This document shows positions 1 to 12,800 of a DNA stretch of 64,000 nucleotides, piece after piece. Each line of letters starts with the position of its first letter. Within the stretch, counting starts at the first letter, position 1. The notes below the pieces were generated by a model. It was not told the DNA's origin. It did no database searches and saw only the letters and a list, made by a program, of their open reading frames with translations. The DNA is from Gyrodactylus bullatarudis (taxonomy: Eukaryota; Platyhelminthes; Monogenea; Gyrodactylidea; Gyrodactylidae). The stretch lies in NCBI GenBank assembly GCA_012064415.1, contig SSNU01000012.1:1-64000 (forward strand), read 5' to 3'. The position numbers and the translations under genes are program-made.

Positions 1-340
1 CTACGGTTGAAGTTAGGTTGAGGCTTACAACCAACGGCTGGCAGAGAAGTGGGCGAAGATGTCGCACAAGATTTGTTTTCACGACGGAGTGGAGCTGAGG
101 AGTTCAAAGCAGATCTGCTTCCTTATTAGTTGCAGCAATTTATCTGCATGGCAAGGAGACTGGCATCGACGACTTGTAAAAGGACCTCTTGCCGTAAGTT
201 GTCAATGTCTTCAATAAAAGGGACAAGATAAACTAAGCGGGGTAGCCTGGCCTCTAATTCAACCGAGGATGCTATTATATCACTTGAATTCCAATCATCA
301 TTTTCACTAGCACGATTCTTATGCCGAGTTATGCTCAATC
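1..340 (-). other. GC-richer stretch, possibly decayed coding sequence
   Basis: This stretch is visibly richer in G+C than its surroundings. On the minus strand a 70-codon frame runs from 338 to 126, and a second frame (reading KLLQLIRKQICFELLSST) picks up near the point where the first stops, as expected for a frameshifted coding relic. I recognise no domain. It lies downstream of the RNF19-like gene's stop and could be the edge of another gene or a transposon fragment cut by the window. From 340 to 872 I see only AT-rich DNA. Confidence 0.25.
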
Positions 341-872
341 CAATAAGTTCATCTCGATTATCTTAGGATATTCACACGATTCAGATAAAGAGGTGCAAAA
401 TCTGTCAATCATCTCGGATTATCTCGGATTCCTGACATATTTTTCAACTCATTTATTCTCTATTTCAATACTAAATTAATGGTAATACAATTTAGACTTT
501 TCCAATAAAATTATTTACTTTCCAATAGGATAAACTGAGAAAATCTTCTTAAAATACAAATATTTAAGGTTAATTTCTTCTCATATAATCAAATTTGAAA
601 GAAAAATCTCCATTCTTTAGAGTTTCTTTTTTTCACGAAAATTTGAAGACATTGATTATTTTACATAACTTGTCGAGAGTTTCTATGTTCATAAGTTGGT
701 ACTCTGGTGAAAACTTGGCTTTATAATAATTATGAATTTATGAATAGTGATATCTGAATTTCGAGTTTTAGAAAATAAATTATAGATTTTGGGAATGAAA
801 AAATAAATTTTGCTCGAATATCTGAATTTTGTCTTCATAGAAACTTTCTATTCACAGCATCGTCACTTTTAT

Positions 873-3800
873 TCACATTACTTCGAGTTTATCGCTCTCT
901 TCCAAGGAATCACATTTGTCGTCAGTAAAAATTAAAGTGAATTTCGAAGCTTTACTGCTTTGAGCTAAACGATCCCATTCAATTTCATTCTCAATATTTT
1001 TTTCTGAATTTAGAATATTTGGATCCCATTCGATTGTTGATGGCAAAGGCTTTTTTCTTAGATATTCTTCAGATGATGATGGGAAATTAGAATCATCAGA
1101 TTCGTTTTGGGATATTTGAAGTTCTTGGTTTTTCTTAGCAGAAACGTAAGACGTAAATGAGGCAATTGGCATGTAAATATAGATGAAAATGATAGAAGCT
1201 ATCAATCCAATAGTAGTTGCAAGAACAGCAACTAAAGGAGCAGTTATTATTGATAAGAGTATAGCAAATGTTGTCCACCATACTCGCAAATGTTTTGGTT
1301 TGCCTGTGAATCCTCTGAAAACCTTAATTAATAAAAATACAGAATGAACATCTTTAGAAGGGTTAGGGTTCATTTATAAGTTTAATAAGTTTATACAAAT
1401 ATAGACGAATTTATTAAAGGGATATTGACAAAAAATGTATATATGGGTAGGCTAATTGTCTATGTATAGTATTTTCACAAATTCAATAGATGTATACGGT
1501 CTATTATCAAATGTCAAATAGTTTTTTTCACAAAATGTATTGGTGTGTTCGAGATTTTCAAAACATAAATAGGTATTTTCAGTTAATGTATACTTTGTGG
1601 AGGTTTTTACAAAACCTAAATAGGTGTTTACAATTATTGTATACATTTTGGGGGTATTTACTAAACATGAATAGGTTTTTTCAACATAATACCCCTCCCA
1701 ATAAAAATAAACCGAAGTAGGTTTAAAAGGTTTTCCATTTGCAAAATAGCTATAGAGCCTACTAAAATAATACCTAAAAATATTTTTCAAGATCAAATAC
1801 ACATAAAATTTTTTAGTGGAAATTTACAAGAAGAATCTTAAATGATCAATATAATCTAAAAACAACATCGAGATAATTCCAAAACATTCAGGGTTTTTAG
1901 AATCCTCAAATTTTATCACGCTTTCAACCTATTTATGTCAATTTCCTTTTGAAATAATGCATTGAAATCGAAATGTATTTGATCTTGAATAATATTTTCA
2001 GATATTATTTTAGTAGGCTCTATAGCTATTTTGCAAATGGAAAACCTTTTAAACCTACTTTTTGTCAATATCCCTTTATTAAATCATAGACAAGAAGTGT
2101 GAAAAATAACACAAAATAGGCAATAGCTTATTAATTTATCAAATACTAGTCTGTGATTGGATGTGTTAGTTTTGATGAAATACATAAAAGTCATCTTACA
2201 ATTCAGTAATATTATTTTTCTCCCATGTCTTTGTTTGATAAATCAAGAACATATATCTCAAAAACCGATATCATTGAAGATCTAAATAAATTTTCTGAAA
2301 ATGTAAAAAGAAATCATACACCTTCCCAGTCCAATTCAAGATACTATCAAGTCAAATGTGTTTCAGCTAGCTGCCCGTTTAACATGTGCTTTAATAGAAG
2401 AGCAGACGGTTTATTTCATAATACCACATTTATAGATCATACTTGTCAAGAGGATATTTTCAATTTTAGACCATTTTTAAAATCAAACGTAGATATGTTT
2501 CAAAAAAATTAAGGACATCCAGAGCTGTGTCCCTAACTTAACTCCCAAGGACTGCATGAAAATTATGAAAAATCAACATGGTTTAGATGTCAATTATCAA
2601 ACAGCATATCGCAGTTCAAGAGACCTGAAAGAATCTTCTAATTCTGATGTTCTGAAATCCTAAATTATGAATTGAATTCATACATCCAGTCACAGTCTAG
2701 TATTTGATAAATTAATAAGCTATTGCCTATTTTGTGTTATTTTTGACACTTCTTGTCTATGATTTAATAAATTCGTCTATATTTGTATAAACTTGGGATA
2801 GACTGTCTATTTATTGATATATTATCCGAATAGACCGCCTATATTTTGAAAATTTATGCCTACTTTTTGATAAAATTAATCAAGACTTGTCTACTTTTTG
2901 TAAGTTATTGTACTTTTTACTAAGAGCTCAGCAAATAGTTTTTCAAAAAAATTTCAAAATATTCTTTAAATAGTTTACAACATTTTGAAAAACAACCCTT
3001 TTTTAATCCTTTCGGTGACACAATTTTCATAAAACCCATAATTTAGCTCTGAAAATATAAAACTATTCAGCTAAAAATATTACTAATGCAAGTCTACATT
3101 TCGGGCTTCAATTTAAACTTTCGTAAAGTTAAAAGTTTCGAAAATATTGGAAAATGCCCATCGGTACGGAAAGAGTTAAGTAATTTTGATTACCATCCGT
3201 CAAAAGCCATTTTTATTAATTATATATAATTCAATGAATAAAAGGGGCTGATGCCAGTTATAGTGCTTTTATTTCGTGGCATACTCATCAGCTTTTACAT
3301 GCCAGATTTATATAAAGAAAACTATGCACAAAATATTGATTTTAAATCTCATTGGTTGTTCTCTGGTGCGTATGAATTAATAATAACATACTCTTTCGGA
3401 TATACATGTAAGAATGATATATATCCCTATCACGTTTGACTCTGTAGTGTGACTAATAGTAATAACAATAGAAACTATGTACAAGGTTGTAACTGAAAGC
3501 ACAAAGTAATTTGAAAATAGAATGTATGAATATAATGGTTACATCTGGGAAAAAAATTTCGTGATCTTGTTTTGTCCTGTGTCATCATCTAATCTTTTTC
3601 TTTTCTTTGGAGTTGATACAAGTGTTGGTCGCGAATTCGTCAGTGTTGGTCTTGGTAGTGCAAGTGGTTTCACGAATTTCTTTTGGATACTTAGATCTGG
3701 CTTTTGTTTGTCTATGTATAATGCCTCAGCGGTTTTGAGAGCTGCCACGTTTCCCTGGTTGTTTGTAGATTAGTTCAAAGTTGAATGGGGATACTTTTTC

Positions 3801-6800
3801 TGGACAGGTTCTCGTATTTTCCCTTATGGCTGTTGTGCCTGTATAGAGAGATGTTCATTGATTCTCTCTTCTAGTCTCTTATAAGTGTGTCCGATATATT
3901 CAAATTTAAAAATATTTCCAAATTCAGATGTTTCTGTCAAGCTGAATTTATCGGACACACTTATAAGAGACTAGAAGAGAGAATCAATGAACATCTCTCT
4001 ATACAGGCACAACAGCCATAAGGGAAAATACGAGAACCTGTCCAGAAAAAGTAACGAATTCGCGACCAACACTCATATCAACCCCAAGGAAAAGAAACAG
4101 ATCAGATGATGACATAGGACAAAACAAGATTACGAAATATTTTTCCCAGATGTAACCATTATATTCATACCTTCTATTTTCAAATTACTTTGTGCTTTCA
4201 ATTACAGTAACACTACCCACCCCTTGCACATAGTTTCTATTGTTATTACAATATTTCTACAGTACTCATTTTTACAGTATTTCTAATAGAAGTTATAATA
4301 ATTATTTAATTAATAATTGATAATTATAATTAAATATAAGTATTAATTATTGATAAAAATTTATTACAAATAATCAAGTTTGATTTATGATAAATCTGTT
4401 AAAATTTATTTCATTTTACTAACCTTTCTTCCAATCATGACAGGAAATCCAAAGAAAATACATGGGAGAGCGATTGCTGTAAGTATAGCTAGAAATGTTG
4501 GAGCACCAATAGCGAGACCAACAACTAATAGAATCCTTTTTCTTACAGACCATTGCTCTCGACCCCAGAATGTGCAACCAGACGGACTAAATGGGGAACA
4601 TTTATGATAAATAAATGAATTTGAAATGAAGTACTATAATTTTCTGGTTTAAATCAGAGAATAGTTTCCACCTCTTATTTCTAACAAGGTTTACTAGGAA
4701 TCGTGTATTATCATTAGTTAGTCGGATAAATTATCGCAGAATATGAGGGGCAATGTTCTATAGATTTGCCATTTTCTGCTTTAAGCTCAATTTTAAAGAG
4801 GTTGAGAATTCCCTTAAAGTTTTTAAAAAAGGTTTAGAAAAAGATTAATTCAATTTCATGAATTTGGCAGAAGAGGAAAGTTAAGTTATTACTCAGATGA
4901 AAATTTTGTTCTATTACTTAACCCTCGCCCTGGATATGACAAAAATGGAAAATAAATACAAATGATATCCTGCGCGAGGGTTAATACATTTTGCAGTTCA
5001 TTAATGAAGATATGAAATTCGATAGAGAATTCATGAAATTCATAAGTATTTTAACATTTCACTATTGAAGTTATGAAAAACAATGAGGAAATAATGCTAT
5101 CCAATAATAGTTTCCATTAATAAAAGTCAATGTTTGAAACTCTATTAAATCTAGTTTTTGTATTTTACGATAAATTTTTCAAACTCGGGGATTAATTAAT
5201 TTAAATTTATTCATCTATCACTTGGTTTTCTTTGACCATTTTTTATGTCTGGTATAATACCAATTATTTCTACTCATCCTTACATTCGTTAGAAGCAATA
5301 TATATATCATAACTGTGTTATTAGCGTTATATTAGAGAGAAATCAAGATTGCATAGGATCTTATCTTGAAGAGTACAGTTGGTACTCAACAAATGGGTGC
5401 CATGCGCTACATGAACGATTTGTTAAACAGAAGATGATTCCAAAGAAAAATATTATATGTAGCTCTTACATTAAAGTTTAATAAGAATTCATTTAATCTC
5501 AACTCAACATTTTTTGTTAGATTTTATCTATTCATTACATAGCTTCAAAATTTCCTAGATGGATTTGAAAGTCCAGACTTTCAGAATTCACAGAAACATA
5601 AAATTTTGGATAATAAATAAGTAAATTAAAATCATCAAAAGTTTTATTTGGAGTAAGAGAATTTTTTCCTTCCTGTGCGATTTGCTCTATAAAATTCTCG
5701 AAATTCTGTCTTGGTCACTTTGGAAGTTGATGATTTCTTCACTGAAACAAGATAGAGCTTCTTTGATACTATTCTTGAAAACAGAACAGGCCTTTTCAAT
5801 AGGATTAAATAGACATAGATATATATAGATACGAAGCTAATATTAGAATTTCAACACTACACTCACTTGTTCCAGTACTGACCAATCAGATAATTGAATT
5901 CATTACTCATTTTTCAAAAGAACAAAGAGTTAATAAGAGTATTATTATTATTATCTTTATTTTATGTTTTCTGGCAAGCGAAGGGATTAGTATCTTTGGT
6001 TCACAAAAAAATATCTTAATTAGAACAAAATAGAAGTTAGAATTGCATATTTTCCTTATTGAATTTCATATCTTCCTTAATGAACTAGAAAAGGTATAAA
6101 CCTAATTGACATGAAGATGAGAATTTAATTTTTTACAAAAAACTCAATATTTTACTCAGGAAAGTCAGGAAAAAATTTATTTTTCAAATTCCAAAATTTA
6201 AAAGCTTAACTTTTTCTTGAAAACAGTTGTTTCTTTTCTACCTCCACGGCCCAATTCAAATTCTTTGTCTAATGCTGGTCTTGTGTATCTGCATTTAACT
6301 GCTTCAAATCTTTGAAATCGATAGAAATTTTTGGCTCAAAAGTTGAAAAAGTGGAAATTTGGGGCATTTTTTTCAGATTTTTTTTTAATTTCCACAACTT
6401 ATTGGCTCATTCTATCATGGAATTTGAAAAATAAATTTTTTCCTGACTTTCCTGAGTAAAATATTGAGTTTTTTGTAAAAAATTAAATTCTCATCATCGT
6501 GTCAACTAGCTTTAGTTAAAAATCTTCTCTTCAATTTGATTGAAAAAATCTAATGACCATGAATTCATGAAAATATAAAAATATTATTCTAATTTTTATC
6601 AGCTTGTTGTACCCGGAAGAATGTTTGAAAGACCTATGACTGTATATGCAAATATCGATATAATTTTTATTATAAAACTACCTAATTCTAAACCTTTTCT
6701 ACTTGTATTCATATTGGTCCAGATCTGATAGAACATTTAGACCTGAATAAAATGTCAAAGCAACTTCAATACAAAAAAACTTACCCCAAATAATGCATAC

Positions 6801-9800
6801 TGTTGATTTCTCTAAGGCAAAGCCAACAAAATTCACAATTACAAACACCACAATACATATGGTTACAAGTTCCATCATTCAATTTGAGGACCCATGTTCT
6901 ACATCGAGGACATTGTTTCATTTGACCTAAAGATAGAATCAGTTAATATTGAAAAATATAATCTTATATCAATAAAAGGACTTATTTTGTATCTCAGAAT
7001 TTCATTCGAGTTAAGGGTATCAAAAAACATTACCGGGGATAAACAAAGATAATCTTGTTCTGGTCGCCCAATTCTGTGATCAATTTGAGAAAATTTTAAT
7101 TCCTGTGAATCATACTCATATATTAGAATAGATGCATCAAGATATACTCGAAGATACAAATTCATCGGAATCTAAATCGCTATTTCCAAATAAGTTTTTG
7201 CTCGCTTCACAATTTGGAATAGGTTTTAAGGTCTATTTTCTACTTAATTGATTTTGATCTTGCTCTGAATTTGAAATCAAAAAAAATTTTAGCTCAACGG
7301 AAAATTTGGCGTGAACGGAAATTATTTTTTTCAAATAATAATAATAATCTGGAATTCTCTATTTCCTATTGGCTAGCTTTATGTATGGGTAATACCCATT
7401 GGGTATCATCATGTATTTTCACGTATAAAAATTTCTAAATTCTCACCGGGACAGGATTCTGGTCTTTCTCCTTTGAATGGATTTTGAGCATGGAAATTAA
7501 GATTATCTCTTTTACCAAATGATTTATCCTCAGTGCTCTTTTCATCTAGGTACTTCTTCTCGGAAGAATCTAAATTTTGAATATGACTCGAAACTAATTC
7601 ATTTTCGGATTTATCTCCGATAAATGGCTGGTTTTCGTTTCTTTCAAGAAGTGAGAAAGCTGGAAACTTTCTTGGTTTCTTTTTACTTTCTAGAAAAATT
7701 AATAAAAAATTAAACACCATTCATAGTTAATTTAAATTAAATCAAATTTGATTTTTTAGAAAATATTCTACACGTTGCAATTTGTCCTTGCTCAAATTAT
7801 TTTAGGCAGCTATTTTATACCTTTTTAAAATATTCAAATCTTCACTAATATTTTATACAATTTTAATAAAGTTTATAGATTCAAAAAAGTTTTAGTAATT
7901 AAAATAGACCGATTTTTACTTACTCAGGTCCAATTTAAAAGTCCTATTGTTCAAGTTAAAAGAAGCCTTATAATTATAACTATATATATATAACTAATTA
8001 TAACTATCCCTGAAGACTGAAAAACATTCAAAAATTTTCTTAGAGTTACATATATGCAAGCTATGCTAGTCTGATTACATGTTGATTAATAGCGGAAATT
8101 TTTATTTTTAGAAGAGAATTGAAAATCAAAAATTTTAAATAAAGAGAAAAATTTTTCTTTTAGTATTATATAATTTTTTCAGAAAGAGGGATTTGAAGAG
8201 TGCAATTTTAATGCGGAATAGGGATTATTTTTTCAAGGGAAAAAATCTTACTTGTATTTGTCCTTTCTTCATTCTCCAATGTCTGAATTGCTATGCTGGT
8301 TTGTTTCTTAGAGTTGATCTTGTAGGGGTGAGCAATACTTGGAGTGGGCATAACCATGGAATTAACTGAGGAGAAAGAGGAAGCACAACTTTGATAAAAG
8401 TCATTTATGGATCCACTTGAAGAGGCGGAAGAGCTGAAATAAAAATTAATGATTATCAAATACATTAAATAAAAAGGAAATTGTTATGGACTTCTAAGAA
8501 AATCTGGGGGTTTGATTCATTATAATAATTAGTTATTTATTTATTTAATTTTACTCAGAAGTCTCATGAGATTTGGTCTAGTCTTATCTAAAGTGCAGAT
8601 TTATAAACTAGAGCTATGGTATTTTAAGCAAACACAAAAGCTATCACGTTAAAAAATTATTTACTCTCTCAGTAATCAGAAAAAATGAAATTTCTATAAA
8701 ACGATCTCATTCGAGCAGATCCTGTAGTTGTGATGAAAGTGTTGTGCAAATTCTCAAGACAAGTTGCTGATTTATAGAAACTCATTTAGGGAATTAACCT
8801 CTTGAAGTTCTCTCAGTATTTAATTTTTAACATAATTGGCATACGTAAAAATCATCATGTCAAGAAAAATACAAGAATAATCAATTATTTTGAGTTAGTC
8901 AAAATAAAAAAGGCGTAAGCAAGTTTCAACATAAAGAATTTTCATAAGAGACTTGTTAAAGATGATGAAAATAATCATACGTGATAAAGATATAAGTATT
9001 CAAGTTAGTATCTATATACATACAGAAAAATATATTGTACAATATAAACCTCTTACAATATCAATAGAAATCAATAACAAGAGCAATATTTCTATATATT
9101 TATAACAGTTCACAAAATTTACATACAAAAGAAATATGTACAACAATAAAGCCCATAAATTATCAAATTAACAATGTTTCTTAATGGTATTGGTTCTTAA
9201 AATTTTTAGCCAGATAAAACTTCCAAATGTAAAACCTTTACTTATAATGAAGCAGAGATTTTAAAATAATTATACTAATAATAATAAATTAATTAATTAA
9301 TAATGAGCTTTTAGTTAAGACGGGTAAACTAAAATGTCGATCAGAATGAGAATTTTTCTTAAAAATAGGGGTGTCTCTCTTCTACCTTCATTTCAACTAT
9401 AGATGGGATAAATTGGCAATTTAGATTACTACTGTAATGCGAAAACCTATTATGGAAAAAGCATTTAGATACTAAAATGACAATAATATTCTGAATATTC
9501 AAAATCGTTCATATAAGCCTTAGAAAATACTTTGTTTACCACCCATTCGATAGGAAATCAATTAATTTCCTGGAATACGCAAAAATCTCAGCTCCATCAT
9601 TCGTCAAATTTTGATCGATAACTCCTAGAATAAAAATAGTTGCGTTAAAATAACTGTGGATTCGTAATCAGCGTATTCACAAACCATAAGATAAATGTTG
9701 TTCATAGGTGTCTTATTTCTTTATTACACTTTATAATAGATTAGAAAAGGATTTTTATTTTGTTGTTTGCATAGTTAGACATGGAAAAATCAATACTTAT

Positions 9801-12800
9801 ATTTAATTTATTCAGTCTAAAGGGTGAGATAGATAAAAGAAAAATCAAAATAGGGATTTCGTCTTAGTTAAGGCCATATTTTGAATAGATCGATCTATTT
9901 TTTCTTTTTTGATTCGAAATAAAATTAGTCAAACAACTTGTTTAGAAATAAAAATTTAATAGTTCATGCAATTTATTGACAAAACAGCTTGATTAAGCTT
10001 GTTTACAAAAGAAAATATTATAATATTATTCGATTTTTTGAATTAAGCCATATATTTCATCAGAAGTAAGAAGTAAATTTCTCATTAAAGATAATAAAAT
10101 GAATGAATCTTTCTCCCCATGTCAACCAGGGGAAAGATTCATCAGTAGATCTAAAAATAGAGATGATGCAGTCAGCACAGATGAAATTGAGACTGGCAGT
10201 TTTTATGAAACTTAAATTTGAAGGCCAAGGTTCTACAGTAATAATGATTTAAGGTAATGAAAACTGGTTAATCTCATCAATCAACATTACAAAGATACAA
10301 AGATAATAACACTGGTGGTAATTTGAAAATTTTTTTCAGCTTTTATTGTTTTATGAAATTCTGATGTACGATCACGAATCTGGTAGATTTTACTATGAAG
10401 CCAGTTAAGGTTCATAAAATTAAATGGAGATGATGATGAAAAAAGATTCTGCCTTCTCATTGGTTGAAACAAGATTCATTGAATGAACCAATCAGGAGAG
10501 ATAATTTCAAAAATTTGAGAAAACCTGATACTATAAACTAGCAAAAATCTACCATAAATAAAAGTAATTTGAAAAACAGTTTCAACTAACAATGCTAGAG
10601 GAATAAATTTTCTATAATAAACTCGGATGAAATTTGGAATTTTTATTTTCAAAAAATTTTGCAATTTTTTTTTCCTGCTCGTTTAAACAGTCTAAAAATC
10701 TTTAGGGATAAATAAAAAAACAACTATTACGTTCAAAATTTATCTTACTTTCAGATGGTATAGAGTCTATAACCTTATTGTTTTTGATCTTTTATAAAAG
10801 ATTTAATAATTATTAAATAGCAAAAGTTTTAATAAATAATAAATTTTACATCACAATTTCATAACTAGAATAAAAGAGCTAGACCCCAACTCCGCCCGTG
10901 TAATTATTCTGAGATAAAAATCAAAACTTTAGTGTTTTATTTTCAGAGAATTATAGTTCTTAAATGATTCATTTGTTCATTCAAATCTATATTGAAAATT
11001 AATGTCTCATCAACCTCGATCTGTTGATAAAAATTCTTAAATCATCAACTCCTATTGTTCATCAGAATTTGATTACAGTATAAAAATTGGAAATGAATCA
11101 AAGCACATCCCAAAAACACATGATATAGACAGGATAATTTTGAACAGAAACTGGTGAAGAAACTATGAAAACATTCCAGTTTGGTAGGAAGAGATCATTT
11201 GATTTGATTTTTTTTCATTCATTAATATCTCTACCCAATAGCTATAAAGATGAAATGAATTTAGTGGAACTCTTTCGAACAATCCTTATTAAAGTTTTTT
11301 AATGTCTGTATTAAACTATCGAAATTCAAGCTAATTGACTTTGAAAAGTCTGTTGATATAAAGTTTGGATTTTATGATTTTAAAAAATATCTTAAATTTT
11401 TCACCATGATGGGGATTTTATGATATTCTATTTACGCAGCACAATTTTACGAATAAGAAGAAAAAGAATTTTCAAGTTTTTTTGGAATATTTTTGAATTT
11501 TTTTTCAGAGATCAAACAAAAGTTGTTCATTTAGAACCAACCTCATACAAGGAAAAAAATATGCTAAATGAAATTCTAGTAATCATTCCAATGATGAAGT
11601 TTTAAATGAATTTCATAGAATTACAATCGTTTTCGAGTTCTTGATGAAAATAAATTATTATTCTATAAATACCCATTTTCACATTTATTAGCTTCAGAAT
11701 TATTCTAGGGTAAGAATATTTCTTGGGAAATATATAAAGAAAATCTTGATCAATACTTCTCAATACAGTTTTGTTTTTTACATGAAATCTATGGAATAAA
11801 TTATTAATCTTGATTCTATTGCTTACATCTAACGCATTTTGTTGTGTAATTTTGACATAAAAGTACAATTGTTAGGTTAATCCTCTCTAGTTTTTAATTC
11901 AAGGAATAAAAAAGATTATTGAAAAGGATTTCTATATTTTAATCCATTATCAAATACTGCCTTGCTTGTAAAAAAATAAACCAAGATCTTGACTAAAATC
12001 TTACCAATTACTTTCCTATATTTTGATTCATTCCAAGTTTAATTCTGCTTTTAGACTAAATCAGATGAAATTAAGTTTAAAAATATATTTATAAAACAGT
12101 ATAATACTCAAAAATGGGAGGTGACTCGAAAAAATTCTAACTTCATAACTTTTTTATTTGTGAATATCCTGCAAAAAATCTGAACAACATGTGTTTTACT
12201 ATTTCTTTGTAAATTGTAAATTATTATTTTTCATTCAAACTTTGACTTTTTTACTATTTCTTTAGATCATTCAATAGTTTCTTTACAACTGAGTTAGGAT
12301 TGATTCGTTTTTTTTAATTTTAGACTAAAAGAATGACATTGAATATGAAAAAAGAGAGACTATGATTACAGATCAATATCAAAATATTCTGTATAAAATT
12401 TTTTTATCACAATTTGTCCGAGAAGAACAGTGAAATCAGAGAAAGAAAATGATCAAATTTTCTTTAGATTATAACTCTGTCTCTATCTCACTTTTTCTAA
12501 GAATCAGAATCAAATGTTTAAATTTCAAATAATGTCGTGTCACTTTCTTCATTGTATCACTCAGATTTTTGTATGATAGAATTATCAAATTTCTGTATGG
12601 ATAACTACTATTTCTTTAGTTTTTGTGTGTGTGTGTTTTTCTTGAAATCTTTTGTCTAAATCTAATACTCATTGATTTCAGTCATGATCAACATTCTGTC
12701 TTTTATATCTTTTGTAATCTGAATAATAGAAATTAAAAATTTAGGCTGCCACACATGAATCAGACAAATAGAATCTATATCTTCATTACTGATTGAAATG

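Larger units (their letters stand above)
1387..2793. mobile_element. MULE-type DNA transposon, split by a nested MITE
   Basis: Long terminal inverted repeats: the left arm (1387-1418 continuing at 2084-2163 once the nested insertion is removed) matches the reverse complement of 2685-2793 almost base for base. Between the arms lies a frameshifted N-terminal MULE transposase (2225-2663). Without the insert the element is about 740 bp, so it is internally deleted and non-autonomous. Further degenerate copies of the subterminal motif (g/cctactttttg) follow at 2800-2900. It sits in the last intron of the RNF19-like gene. I could not see a clear outer target-site duplication. Confidence 0.75.

Noticed and set aside
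1452..1802. Open frames on both strands (116 and 76 residues)
   Set aside because: They translate the 51-bp minisatellite in the nested MITE; the unit length is a multiple of three, which keeps the frames open.
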